This document shows, one piece after another, positions 9,656 through 20,875 of a stretch of 64,000 nucleotides of DNA. The position numbers were made by a program, and so were the translations under genes. Each line of letters starts with the position of its first letter. Position 1 is the stretch's first letter. The stretch covers positions 2,650,210 through 2,714,209 of the forward strand of contig JAKSZT010054573.1 in assembly GCA_026826555.1 (NCBI GenBank). Direction: 5' to 3'. The notes below the pieces were generated by a model. That model searched no databases, was not told where the DNA came from, and saw only the letters and a list, made by a program, of their open reading frames with translations. Origin of the DNA: Tolypeutes matacus (lineage: Eukaryota > Chordata > Mammalia > Cingulata > Chlamyphoridae).

Positions 9656-10925
9656 TTGGGGTTCAAGGACCCTTCAGGAGCACACTTGTGGGGGACACAG
9701 GAGAAGGAGATGTTGGGAAAGGGGTGGAGCTGTGTGTGCAGATTCTCCCGTCCACCTGCCATCCCTTCCTTCAACAAAGCAGCTTTCCTTTTCTATCAAT
9801 ACCTGCCCACTCTTGGTAACTCGTAGAGTCTTGATATACCTAAAAGACATTACAATACACTATGAAGAAGCAGGTCAAGTTTGTCTTCTGTTACCCAACA
9901 TCAAAACCACAGGACTTCCCAGAAGCCCTTGTGAATACCTGAAACCCCTCTTCTCAGCTAAGCACCTCCTTGACTCATCCCACAAATTCCTATCCACACT
10001 TGCTCCTAGATATGTTTCTTTCTAAGTTATAAATAGCTGAAAAGGGCGAAGAGCAACCTTTCTCATGGTCTGACTAAGGAACATTAGCCCTGAGAGAGGC
10101 TTCTCGAAGGAAGATTTCTGAGACTACATAAAACCGAAAAACATTCTAAAGTTTGCCCCCATAGATGAAGTACTAACATATTGAGAATGCTTGGAAATCT
10201 TGGAGGTAAGAAATTGGCTGCAGTTTGTTTAATCTCAAATTTTCCATAGTGCCATTTTTCCCCCTTCCTGGCATCTATTAGTGTCTTTTGAAAATTTTGT
10301 TCCTCTGAACGCATTTGGTCAAAGTTTTCGTGCCAACCTAGAGTGGTGTTTGCATTGAATATGGAACACAACCTTACACCAAGGACCCAGTACCTGCTGA
10401 GAGTGAACGCAGGCAATGCTGGACACCTGTGAGCATAGCAGCTACCAGTTCCACCAGTGAACCCTGGCGAAGCATAAGTTCAAAGCATTTGCACAAAGAC
10501 ATGCCATCGGTTTCAAATTCTACTCTCTGGTTTATAACAATAAAATTGGTACCTTGGTATTATTTCATGAGAACTAGACTTCAAAATGAATTATTTAGAA
10601 ATGGCTCAACACTGAGTGGGGGAAAAAAAAAAGTGAATTTCAACTTTCAAAACCTAAAAGAAAATGCCATAAACAGTCATTTAAATCTGAGGTGACTGAT
10701 AATATGTAGTTCTACATTTCTAGTAGATTTTTTTTTCCTTTTCCTGTGATTCTGAATGTTTCATGATTTGGGGTCCTAATTTCTTTAAATTATGTTTATG
10801 TTGGAATTTCTTTGGGCAAAATAGTTCTCTATGTCTCAGAGTATTAAAAACGAAATCATCTGTGCAGGTAGGGTGGTCTTTATTTAATGTATATGTTATG
10901 AAAGACTGAAAACTAAAGGAAGTTG
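9656..10925. other. Unique sequence, nothing recognised
   Basis: Ordinary base composition. Several frames of 60-110 codons on both strands show no domain or family. A short A-run (10623-10632) and T-run are the only low-complexity features. Confidence 0.45.
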
Positions 10926-11298
10926 ACTGGTGTGTGCATATTCAGCCATAAAGAGGAAAGTTCTGATTCATGCTACAACACGGAGGAGCCTTGAAGAAAT
11001 TATGCTAAGTGAAAGAAGCCACACGCACAAGAGCAAACTGTAGGGTTCCTCTTATGTGACGTGACCACAGCAGGCAAATCCATAGAGACAGAAAGCAGAT
11101 GGACGGTTGCCTGGAGCTTGGGGGAGGGTCTAGAGGACGGGTAGGGGGTTTCCTTTGGAGGCAATGCAGATGTTTTGGAAATAAACGAAAGTGATGGTTG
11201 TACAGCATCATGAATGTAATAAGCGCTGCTCGAGCGTTCACTGTAAAGTGGTTAATCTGATGCAATGTGAATTTTACGCCAATGAAGAAAAGAGTCTA
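10926..11298 (+). mobile_element. LINE-1 (L1M-type) 3' end
   Basis: Old L1 3' end order: 'tattcagccataaagaggaa', 'cttgaagaaattatgctaag', 'gtgaaagaagccacacgcac', 'ggcaaatccatagagacaga', 'ggttgcctggagcttggggg', 'tgatggttgtacagcatcat', ending 'gccaatgaagaaaagagtc'. Strongly diverged and 5'-truncated, with no coding capacity. Confidence 0.85.
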
Positions 11299-11329
11299 AA
11301 GGAGGAAATAAGAATTGACAAAACCAACT

Positions 11330-11620
11330 GTGTCTAGCACGTGTGGTGACCTCGGGCGTCGTTGCTAGAGAGGAGCTTTTTAACATGAGCTTGCCGAGCT
11401 ACTGTAATGAACGTGTCGTGTGGATGATGAATTAAAGATGCTAGCACGTATGCAAATACATAAGCCGTCCCATTTGCTTTCCGCTCGGGATAAAATGGTG
11501 CGAGTGAGCTTAATGAATGGTTTCTGCAATCGCTGTTTTCAGAGGGAATCCACAACAATTTAGAGAAGTTGCCTGTTTGACCAGACTCGAACACCCCTTA
11601 GTCACCAATGGACTCTGAGG
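11330..11620. promoter_or_regulatory. Repeat-free segment, possible conserved non-coding element
   Basis: No transposon resemblance. It holds an octamer (POU) site 'atgcaaat' at 11450-11457, TAAT-type cores ('gatgaattaaagatg', 'gcttaatgaatgg') and unusually many CpGs for its AT-rich setting. These are weak motif observations. A regulatory role is an inference that needs cross-species alignment. Confidence 0.25.
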
Positions 11621-11990
11621 AGCTCTGGGAGCACGGACGAGGTGGCCCGTCCTCTTCCTGATGGGCCTTTGCCCACGTTTGTAGCTTGTCTGCAGAGGGG
11701 GCAATGCCTCTGCCAGGCTTCAAATGGCACCAGATGAGCAGAGCCCCCCGACTGTGAGTTCCGCAGATGGGCCGCTGTGGAGATCCTGTGCCAGACGGGG
11801 CTGTGTCCATTCTAACGTGTGGGGCGCCCTAGGCGAGTTCCACCCCCCTGCCTGGTGCCAGGGTGCCCTTCCCGAGAGATGGACACGCGGCCGGTGGCTT
11901 TGCTGTGTCCTGTTACTTCTGCAGCCTTGCCCGGAGCAGGTCCTCGCAGAGTGGTGCAGTTACTCAGACACACCTTGGCGCATTCGCTAC
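11621..11990. other. GC-rich unique sequence
   Basis: GC-rich with scattered CpGs. A 140-codon plus-strand frame (11724-12146) begins here, but it runs on into the LTR at 11991 and is not a plausible gene. Confidence 0.45.
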
Positions 11991-12435
11991 TGTGTTAGTC
12001 AGGGTTCTCTGGGGAAGCAGAGTCAACAGGAGATCTCTGTCAATAATGTGAGATTTTATAAGAGTCTCTCACGTGACCGTGGGGATGCACAAGTCCAGGT
12101 TCCACAGGCAGGCTGCAAACCAGGGGCTCCGATGAAAGTCCAGTGAAGCTCCTTGATGAGTTTCCAGAGACGTTGGCTGTCCAAGGATGAGCTGGGGAAT
12201 TCTCTCTGAATGCTGAAATCACTTCCCCTTTTAAGGCATTCAACTGATTGGATAAAGCATCACTCATTGCTGACGGCAGTCTCCCTGGCTGATGTAGATG
12301 TGATCAGCCATCTATGCAGTAAACTCACTGGTGACTCAAGTCCATAAATGCCCTTGTATTTAGCCCAGTGCTTGCTGGACCAAACACCTGGGCACAATTA
12401 CCTGGCCAAGCTGACACATTAGCCTGACCATCACA
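11991..12435 (-). mobile_element. ERVL-type solo LTR (MLT2-like)
   Basis: Plus-strand ends are 'tgtgttagtcagggttctct' and 'gctgacacattagcctgacc' + 'atcaca', so it reads TG...CA on the minus strand. Flanking 5-mers are gctac (11986-11990) and gctgc (12436-12440), a 4/5 match to the 5-bp duplication expected for ERVL. It is in inverted orientation to, and clearly the same family as, the LTR at 31762-32215 (for example, both carry the block 'tttgcagcctgcctg' or its complement). Solo LTR, no internal viral sequence. Confidence 0.85.
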
Positions 12436-12989
12436 GCTGCCCCCTACTGTAGGATTGCAGCTGTCATTGGGAAAAGGCCAGAGGCTCAGTTAGACAGACA
12501 GAAATGGAGAAAGTGGCATGGCCTTTCCAGAGGGCCCAAGTCGGTGCTTCCTCGCGGCAGGGCTGGGGACTGCATGCCTGGCAGCCGGAAAACGTCGAAA
12601 ACGGTTAGAATTGGGGCTTCCTGGACTCGCAGAGGGTCCCTGTGGGTGGCAGTCTCACGCCAGAATATCAGGAAGGAACGCACTGGCCACTTGACCGTCC
12701 AGGAGCGCAGGGAGGCTTGGGCTCACCCCCTGGGACTTGGAGGCAAGGTGACAGTGATACCCCACCCTGCCTTCTCCTGCCCCCTCCCCAAACCCTATGC
12801 GCAAGGCACAGTTGTGGTTTGGCGCTGTCTTCTGGCTCCATCCTAGAACCTGTGTACGGTAGATCTTATCCTTGTGGTTGCCTGGTACTCAGTCTAAAAA
12901 TGCCCAGTAATTACAGTGGCTACGGAATGGCTCCCCAAAGCAATGTAAAAGTTTTTTATATGCATAGCATTTCCTCCCTACTGGATTAT
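12436..12989. other. Unique sequence, nothing recognised
   Basis: Mixed composition, GC-rich in the middle. The 207-codon frame at 12642-13265 starts here but owes its length to the pyrimidine tract that follows. No repeat or gene recognised. Confidence 0.45.
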
Positions 12990-13213
12990 TTCCCTCCCTC
13001 TCTCCCTTTCCCTCCCTCTCTCTCCGCCTCTCCCTCTCCCTCTTCTTTTCCCTCCCTCTCCGTCTTCTTTTCCCTCCCTCTGCCTCCCCCTTTCCCTCCC
13101 CCTCTCCCTCTCTCTCCCCCTCTCCCTCTCCCTCCCCCCTTTCCCTCTCTCTCCCTCTGGCTCCCTCTCCCTCTCCCTTTCCCCTCCCCTCTCCCTCTGT
13201 CTCTCTTTCTCTG
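12990..13213. repeat. Polypyrimidine tract (CCCTCT)n-like, 224 bp
   Basis: Almost pure C/T on the plus strand: CCCTC, CTCTC and CCCTTT units with only a handful of isolated purines. Long homopurine-homopyrimidine tracts can form triplex (H-DNA). The Arg/Glu/Gly-rich minus-strand frame and Ser/Pro/Leu-rich plus-strand frame are products of composition. Confidence 0.97.
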
Positions 13214-15065
13214 CAGGGAAAATTATAGGACGATTCCGTCCTTCCCCACTTTATTTCAGCAATGACAGAGAGCCACCTGCAATATGCATATCCCCACCAG
13301 CCTGTCTGCAATCTTTGGTAATGAGATTCTGAACAGAAGAAGTGAAGGATAACGTCTAATTGCTTTCTCTTCTCCAGAGATCCTCAGAGAAATTTTGACA
13401 TCTGGCACTGTGTATCAGGGCTTGAAAAGCGAGGGTTTTCTGAGAGCGGCCCTTTCCTGATTTTGCAAATCCACCTCTCTCTTCAGATATACTTTAAAAT
13501 CCAAGAAAGAAAATGATGATATTTTCATGTAAACATATTTTTTATAGGTCCTAGGAGGTATCTTCGCTGAAAGAATGATAATTTTCCTGAGGAAGATAAA
13601 TATGCACACACACATGCCATATGCATGTACACACACATATGTATTTATTATTACAAAACATTCAAGTTAGATGCCTGGAAGATTCTAGTAGAAATGAATT
13701 TTCCATAATATTCAATGTCAGATGAATACTCACGTGGCTCTTTATTTTTATATCTAAGGCATCACACATCCATTGGGCAGTTGGATTAACTTCAGATTAA
13801 TTTCTTTTTATATTCTTCGCCAGAGGGTGACACCAACAGATGTTGGCTATTTTAATTTAAACGTATGTCTTTGGTAATAGCAAATGTACATGGCAAAACA
13901 TCTTTGGGGAGACTCAGAAGAATGCTCCTAATTTTTCTCTGCTTTAGGGATCATGAACAAATACATGAGGAGACTCTGGGGTATTTAGCTGTAACATTTA
14001 GAATAATGGTGTTTATGAGGTAAGCTCCTAACCCTAAAATCCTCATTTATTTTTCTTTCTCATGTGACCCCTCCGCTCGTTGGTGTGTGGCTTGAGATGC
14101 ACAGGTACTTTATCATTTAGATTAATTAAATTCTCTGATTCTGTGATTTTCTCTGGGATCTGTGACAAATTGGTGTTGGCCAGAATTTCCGTTTTCAGTT
14201 TAAAGACAGTAATTCTTCTCCCCGGGACCTTGTAACAACCACCACCGCCCTCTCCAACCTTACATTTTATCAACCCCATTTTTTAAAATGACTGTCGCAC
14301 TAGCACATATTCTTTGCCAACTGGGAATTAAGTTCCCAAACAACGGCGTGCTTCATTTTTCTGTCCAAAGAATCTCAGCAGACAAGGGTGAACATAGCAT
14401 GTATTTAAAGAGCTTGTGGAAACAGGCACAGTTATGCTATTTAAAATTCTACATCGCTCCCTGATGTTGAGGGCTTTAAATTATTTGTTCTATTAAACCC
14501 CGAAACTTCATCTGTCTTTTAACTCGTATTTCCCCTCTTCTGGAACAAATCGTGAGTACTCATGGAATGTAAGTACCATCTTGATCCAAAGCAGGAAATT
14601 AGAGAAACTCATGTATATTGTAAGAAAGGCTAAGCAAAAGTCTCCAGAAACTTCCAAGTCCCTTCTCCTTTGACTTATGATGTTGGGAATAGAATCCATT
14701 ATATGTTTGAAGCAGAAATGGCCCTGGATTATACAAATAGTTTTGTGGCATAAACCCAGTAAAGTGGATTGTTTTCTCCTGTGCTGTGGACAAAATCACT
14801 TAGCATCTTCGTGTCTGTCACATATTCGACAAGCTTATAGGAATCCCATTCTTTATATTTTCTGATCAGAATGTTTGTGTACCCTCCTTCCTCTGGTAGG
14901 GTCATGAGAGATTTTATCCGGGTCACATAACAGATATGGTTCTTGCTCAAAGTGCACACAGGACTAAAAAGTTACAGCTGACTTCATTGAGACACACAGC
15001 CAGCCTCTCAATTTATTGAATAACTGAGTAAGTATATTTGTTTATGACATTTTACTGTTTACAAG
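13214..15065. other. Unique sequence, nothing recognised
   Basis: About 1.85 kb of AT-rich sequence without a repeat I can name. A short CA-rich patch lies at 13605-13640. Short frames on both strands carry no domain. The first 250 bp is repeat-free and could be checked for conservation. Confidence 0.4.
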
Positions 15066-15240
15066 TCATGCCCTTTTATTACTTCATTTCATCCTCCAAC
15101 AACTTTTGAGTTTGGCCAGACCAATATTTGTCTAGGTTCCGGAAGGGGAAATGGAGAAGCTGAGCAACTTCTGCAGGGTCTCACAGCTGGAGAGTGAGAA
15201 ACCTGCGTGTTCTCCTGGACGTCTGATTCTCTGTCCTGTG
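15066..15240 (-). mobile_element. MIR SINE
   Basis: Reverse-complement MIR order: 'ttcatcctccaacaactttt', 'ggaaggggaaatggagaagc', 'gcagggtctcacagctggag', 'tctgattctctgtcctgtgc'. It matches the MIR core around 'aactgaggcacagagaggt...cacacagctagt' at the level of an ancient copy. Confidence 0.7.
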
Positions 15241-16228
15241 CCTGATTTTCACAGCTTGAGTGACTTTCCTAAGATGGACTTCGGTGGTGCAAAAGGTCAA
15301 CCCCTAGCGGGCTAAGAATTCAACAGTGCCCATTTACTAGAAGGCGTATAAGCCGAGAGGTGAAGGCAAATGGCGGGGTGGAGAAGGATGGGAAATCCTG
15401 AGGCAGAGAACATTTCCCAGGGGGATCTAGGACCACAGCCAGTTTGCAGAATGGAGCAGGGCCGTATGTGTGGTTTTCTGATAAAGGACATGAGAAGCCT
15501 TCCGTAACGATAGACAAGATGCAGGCACAGGGCACACATGGGAGATCACCATTGGATAAAGCTTCTTAATGCTGATAATTAATGCATTGACTAAGGGGAA
15601 CCAAATAAGTGAAGCCCGGGAAGGGTGGAAGCAGTGTGGAAAACTGCAGGATTATGTTTGAAGGACTTGTGCTTATAATTTACAGAGACCAAGAGAAAGC
15701 AGACAGGCATTCCTTACTACAGTAGAAGTTATACTAGCCTGGCAGAGAAAACATAGGTGGAGACAACTGGAAGAGACTGGGATTCCCATTCTCCATAGCC
15801 TTGCCAAAGAAATATGCCTTTCACATGATGATCCCTTTTCCCATCCTTGATCTGGCAAAGGGTCTGAGAGTGGGAAATATTTCCTCTGTAATTTCCACAT
15901 AGGTGTCTCCCATCTCCTCTTGGTATGCAGCCTCTCTGGCATCCTGGTACCTCAAGCCAGGCTTCCATATTCACATCCTTTGCCTGTATAATGCATCCAA
16001 AATTGTCAACAAGGGAATCAGATGAAGTCCACGATGTTAGCACATTGCCACAGAGACAGATGGCCTTCTGGAAATAGAAATAGAGACTTCAGGGCTCGCA
16101 CAGACCCGTTTTCCAATTATCAGTTGGCTGGCCATGGACAATTCATTAGATTTTTTGAGTCTTGATGTAGTAGATTGATTGCATAAATCACCCTGTTAAT
16201 GGCCTCCCTATATCCACGTCCTTGGTGA
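15241..16228. other. Unique sequence, nothing recognised
   Basis: No named repeat. Overlapping minus-strand frames at 15673-15942 and 15729-16043 (89 and 104 codons) have no family resemblance. Confidence 0.4.
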
Positions 16229-16420
16229 TTAGCTATTTAGAATTTAGATATTTAAAGGACTTTGTGAAAAGTGGTGGCTCTGCTTCCTGCACACATTTTT
16301 GTAAATGTAGTCAGCATGACTGAATATTTGTTTCCTTATGACTCTGAACTGTGAAGGATTGATAATAATCATTTGTTGAAAGTGGTATAAATGAATTGTG
16401 GCAGTAGAGAAATAACATCC
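16229..16420 (+). repeat. Local duplication, copy A
   Basis: Aligns with 17372-17580. The two share 'ttagctatttagaatt' and then 'agatatttaaag', later 'gtcagcatgactg', 'ataat...atttg' and 'gtggcag'. Offsets are 1143 bp at the first block, 1144 bp at the second and 1158 bp at the last, so the match is collinear with small indels. Copy A leads into MIR-like sequence at about 16398. Confidence 0.7.
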
Positions 16421-16489
16421 ACTGGATTCAGACCTGATCTCTAAACCAGCACAGATACTTAATTTCTGTAGGACTCACTTTCTATGTAG

Positions 16490-16835
16490 TCCCATCTCAT
16501 CCCTGACTCTGGACTCTGTTTTGTCACTTACTTTGGTCAACATGATGTAAACAGAGGCTTGAGAAAGCATATCTCCAGTTCTGCTTCCTTTCTTTGGACC
16601 CTGCCACTGGCATGAGAACACACCTGGGCTAGCCTGTGGGAGGATCCCAAAAGAGAGTAAATCCTACACTGGCCACTGATGAAGAGTCAAGTCTATCCAA
16701 GATCAATCAAACTAATTTCAGATCATAAATACTTCCCAGCTGACCCAAGGATATGGAAGAAATAACAAATGGTGGTTATTTTGAGACACTAAGTTTTGGG
16801 GTGTTTTGTTATTTAGCAGTAGCTAACTGATACAC
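16490..16835 (+). mobile_element. MLT1-type LTR, 3' part
   Basis: Ends with the characteristic MaLR 3' block: 'gacactaagttttggggtgt', 'tttgttatttagcagtagc', 'taactgatac'. Upstream 'gcctgtgggaggatcc' and 'ctgatgaagagtcaag' fit the body of this family only loosely. It follows duplication copy A and is not repeated after copy B. Confidence 0.7.
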
Positions 16836-17371
16836 TTGCATATGTCTAGTGTGAGAAATAAACTAGATGCATGTAAAAAGCTTTGTAATTATCTGGAACA
16901 TACTAGACATCCTAGTGGCAACTATGAATTTAACGATGAGAACATATAAAGATTGGGATCTTGTGTCACTTAAAAGATTGCAACTTTGGAGCAGAACAGA
17001 TTTTGAAGAGAGGCAAAAATTCTTATCTGCTCCTTGGCCATATTGTATTTCAATTTTAAATGTTGAGGAAATTATTTTAAAACAGTTTGAATTTAGGCAA
17101 AATATTTTTTTATCTTTTGGGCCAAGGGGGGAGATTGGGCACAGCTCTAAAATCATTTTTGTTTCAGAACGTTCCACTATGATTTTTTGGTTTTGAAAAA
17201 AAAATAGGTTTGCATCATCAAATGTCAATTCCTGGCATCCTGCCTTTGAAAAAGTAAAGATCTGTAAGCAACAATTTCATATTCTTGCAATTGAGCTTTT
17301 ATCAAAATCCATCCCTATTTAAATGATGCCTTTTAAATTATTACTTTACTATTTAGCAAAGAACTTTGCAG
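16836..17371. other. Unique sequence between duplicated blocks
   Basis: AT-rich sequence with no recognised repeat. Complementary-strand frames at 16863-17228 and 16867-17196 overlap almost fully, which argues that both are chance. Confidence 0.4.
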
Positions 17372-17580
17372 TTAGCTATTTAGAATTCAGATATTTAAAG
17401 AGTTTTATGAAAAGTGGCTACTGACCTTCCTGTAGTATATTTTATGGTTTTAGGTCAGCATGACTGGACTTTATTTGATTGTGACCTTGAACTTGACAAT
17501 ATTACATAATAATTATTTGGTAATACTAGACATGCTCCTTTGATAAAAATTAAGTGTGGCAGAGGGGAAAGAACGTGTTC
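17372..17580 (+). repeat. Local duplication, copy B
   Basis: Partner of 16229-16420. As in copy A, it runs into a MIR beginning near 'gtggcag' (17556), so the duplicated unit seems to include the front of a MIR. Divergence is high, so the event is old. Confidence 0.7.
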
Positions 17581-17745
17581 TGCTCACCAAACCAGCTCAG
17601 GCATCTGTTCTCTTTGGACCCAAGTTCCTTGTCCATAATGTGACTAAGTTCCCTGATTGTTACTCTAAGTATGAAAAGGAATATGGACTAAGTTCTGAGC
17701 AGTGCATGGAATATAGCAGGCCTTCAATAAATGATCATTTTTATT
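17556..17745 (+). mobile_element. MIR SINE
   Basis: Sequence 'gtggcagaggggaaagaacg', then 'cttgtccataatgtgac', then the 3' signature 'atatagcaggccttcaataa' + 'atgatca'. The last part matches the MIR/L2 shared 3' tail (cacatagtaggcgctcaataaatg). Confidence 0.7.
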
Positions 17746-18739
17746 AATAAAATTTAGAAATTTGAAGGAATGTTTTCATTTGGGTCTGAAGTTTAAAAGC
17801 ATAATTTAGAGATACCGTTGCTAAGATCAAAGAGTGAGGACAATAGCAGTGGAGGGTTGAGTGGGATTGGGTAGAGGATTCATGACAGATGAGTCAGGCG
17901 TGGGGGATGATAGGGCAGCAGAGTGGGAGCAGGCAGGGGAGAGAGTGCCACAGCCATGCCCCAGGCTTCACTCTAAACCCCAGATTAGGTGGAAAAGACC
18001 CTAGAGTTTCCCACCCTTTTATAAAAACTTTCCAGTCCATCCATAGACCAAGACTTTTTGTTAAACAAAGGTGAATGATGAGAAGGATGAAGTGAACAGA
18101 CTTATAAAATACAAGCTCACGTTTTAATCATGAGATTCAACATACCTAAAATCCCTCTATTAAATTGTAGAGCACTTTTTGAAATGCTTATTCTCCGTTT
18201 CTGTTCTATCTCATGGTGGTCTGGAAAGAATAACTGGGGACTTGCCTCCATTCCCAGACTACACTTTGGGTAGTGCTCTCCCAGAAGACACCCGAGTGAA
18301 ACTTCCTCACGATCCAGTCCTTCTTGTATAACACTCCTCCATCATAATCGGTTTGAATGTTTCCAGAGAAGACCCACGTGTTATCTCATACGTTGATTTC
18401 TCCTATTTTTGAAAAGCTTCCATTTATCTTTACAAGATCTCAGTGCATGTCAGGAAAAGAGAGGTACAGGTGGCTGGCTGGAGAGACCACAAGTTTTCCT
18501 GCTGGGCTGTTGTGCCAAAAGGGAACTTGGAGAAATCCAAGTAGCTGGATCAGGATGGCTTTACCAGGTGCCGTGAGGCTGGAATTAAAGGACCTTTTAA
18601 GGTCCTGGAACGTTGGTCTACAAATTAAGGCAAGCAATCAGGGCTAGAAAGGGTCCAATTTTTAAACTGAAATGTAAATCAAATTGCTTGTCACCAGAAA
18701 CCAAAGCAAGAGCTTGTAGTTAGCATCAAAGTATGGGGT
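17746..18739. other. Unique sequence, nothing recognised
   Basis: About 1 kb without a repeat I recognise. The frame at 18357-18647 (96 codons) shows no domain. Confidence 0.4.
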
Positions 18740-19487
18740 AACTGGTCTACTTGTCACTTAGCTCCTTCCCCCCTGAGCCCATTCTCCCAAATGTGGTCAG
18801 AGTGATTGTTAGAAGTTGCAAGTCTGTTTGTATCACTCCTCACTTCAAGATTTCTCATCCTCCTTCTCATTTATGCATCTCAGTACTACTCCTTGTGTCT
18901 CTAGCACTCCACATTCTTGCCGCTTTTCAGGGAGAAGGTCTAAGCTTGCCTCCTGCTACTCCAACATTTCTCCACTTATCTCGTTTATATTTTGGGTATC
19001 CCTTTTAACTGTATTTGGAAAAAATAAAAAGATTCAATTGCTAATAAGTCTTTACAGGATAAAACCTAGAGTCTTTAGCATGGCAAAAAAAAAAAAAAAA
19101 ATGGCCTCTAAGACTTGGCCCCTAGCTCATCCTTGGTCTTAATTTCACCCCATTCCTCAGTAAGAAAAGCCCATGATGAATTGCTTGCGGAATCTCAAAA
19201 AGCAATGTTAATTCTTGCCTCTAGGTCCTTGCCCATGGTATTTCCTTTACCTAAACGTCAACACGTTCCCTTTCCCATTTTTTTTGATAACAGTCCATGT
19301 GTTCTTTAAGATTTAGCTCAAATGCACTCTCCTCAAGGAGACTTTCTGACTCCCAGCTCCGACATGCCTCTTCTTTTTTGTTCTTGTAGGAGCATGCGGT
19401 TGTAATGTTTTAATGCCTATCTTTTTCCCCTTTAGCAGGGTCTACAGTCTATTCACTGTTGTATCTCTGTAACAAGCAAAGCATCTA
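18740..19487 (+). mobile_element. LINE-2 3' region
   Basis: Old L2 order: 'cactcctcacttcaagattt', 'tgtctctagcactccacatt', 'cttgcctctaggtccttgcc', 'catggtatttcctttaccta', 'ttaagatttagctcaaatgc', 'ctcctcaaggagactttctg', 'cagggtctacagtctattca'. A stretch with an A-run at 19084-19100 interrupts it and may be an insertion. No frame survives. Confidence 0.75.
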
Positions 19488-19905
19488 TCGTAGGCAGAAT
19501 AAGGGCTGCCCAAAGGTGTTAGGTGCTAAGCCCTGGAACCTGCAGATATGCCATATTACATGGCAAGGGGAAACTAAGGTTCCAGGTGGAATCAAGGATG
19601 CTAATCAGCTGACCATAAAATGAGGACATTATACTTAATATTTGGGTGTGCTCAGTGCAATCACAGGGGTTCTTATAAATGGGGAAAAGGCAGACCAGGG
19701 AGATAGCAGCGTGCAAAATGCTTGACCAGATGCATGCGGCTGTGAGCCAAGAAATGCAAACCACCTCTAGAAGCTGCAAATGGCAATCAACGGATCCCCT
19801 CACCGCTCCAGAAAGAAAGACTGCCCCATGAGACCCAGAGCTGTCATGTAAAATTTCTGTATTGTGTTGTGGTCATTTGTTCTAGCAACAATAGGAAACG
19901 AATAC
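19488..19905 (+). mobile_element. MLT1-type (MaLR) LTR
   Basis: Shows 'gtaggcagaataagggctgc', 'tatgccatattacatggcaa', 'cagtgcaatcacaggggttc' + 'ttataaatgggg', 'cacctctagaagctgcaaat' and 'tctagcaacaataggaaacg' + 'aatacag'. It shares the same body with the host LTR at 30830-31755, for example the 'gctaatcagctgacc' block. Confidence 0.8.
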
Positions 19906-20611
19906 AGTCTCCTATAAATATTCAATGCTTGTTAAATATTTGCTTGGACAGATGAATGAACAGCTTACCCAGAGGAGAGCAGCAGGACTCCTCTGATTAG
20001 TGAAATTCTGGCCAACATGGAGTATTCCTTCCATGGACATGAGGAATGAGGGCATAGAACTGTGTTGAACCTAGAGATGGACTCACAGGGTCAGAGAGGC
20101 ATACCGCGCTTTCTTGGACTGTGCCCTTCCATATGAGTTTGACTTCCGGTTACTGAACTCTTTCTTCATCAACAATATCATGACTATTTTGATGTAGTCA
20201 AAGCACTGCCTCGTATTTTTTGGCCACCAGGTCCTCTTATTACTAAACTATTAACTTAACAGAAACTAGACAGCACTCACAATATTTCCATTCTTTGTTA
20301 TGGGGTATTTGTGTCTTGTTTCTCATTAATATCCCCCAGTGGGGCCACTGAGCCCGCTGATGAGCCTACTGGTATACCTGAATATTATCACCAGCACGGA
20401 GCACAGTGGGGTGTTTAAGTCATAGAAGTGTTGCCATTCCAGGGTTGTGAGACTTGGGAGACACAAAATTGGATCCTCTATTCCCAAGGGATCCAGGAGC
20501 ATAAAGTTCACTAACTAGAGTTGGTGTCACTTTGATTTCTCCTTTTGGTCCTTGGGAGCTTCTGGGAAACCACAGGTAGAGGATCCTTTGTCTGAGGGAA
20601 GATGTTATATT
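19906..20611. other. Unique sequence, nothing recognised
   Basis: No repeat family or gene recognised. Frames are all under 70 codons. Confidence 0.4.
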
Positions 20612-20875
20612 AGACATCTTCATCTACTGCTGCATAACAGATTATCTCAAAACCCAGAAAACAACACCCATTTTCATCTTGTAATTCCTGAGTGTCAGAA
20701 ATCCTGGAATAGCTGAACTGGGTGATTCTAATTTGGGGTCTTTCATGAGGTTTCAAATCACTTGACACATGCATAAAAGTTGCGGATTTTAAAGTGTTTA
20801 CACCCACTGTAACACTCTTCAAATACGTTGGCGCCAGTGGTGTGGCCTCTAATGGCTGGTCCAAAACCAAGGGCA
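20612..20875 (-). mobile_element. MLT1-type LTR fragment
   Basis: Plus strand shows the reverse-complement 3' end 'catctactgctgcataacag' + 'attatctcaaaaccc', then 'gtgattctaatttggggtct' and 'ttcatgaggtttcaaatcac'. This matches the same region of the LTR at 49987-50515. It is truncated on its 5' side. Confidence 0.6.

Noticed and set aside
8915..9662. Target duplication 'ttggg' around the LTR at 8925
   Set aside because: Similar G-rich strings lie on both sides but not at the exact LTR ends, so I do not count it.
12642..13265. 207-codon plus-strand frame, the longest in the window
   Set aside because: Its length comes from the polypyrimidine tract, which has few stop codons in any frame. The protein is Ser/Pro/Leu low-complexity sequence and the minus frame is equally open.
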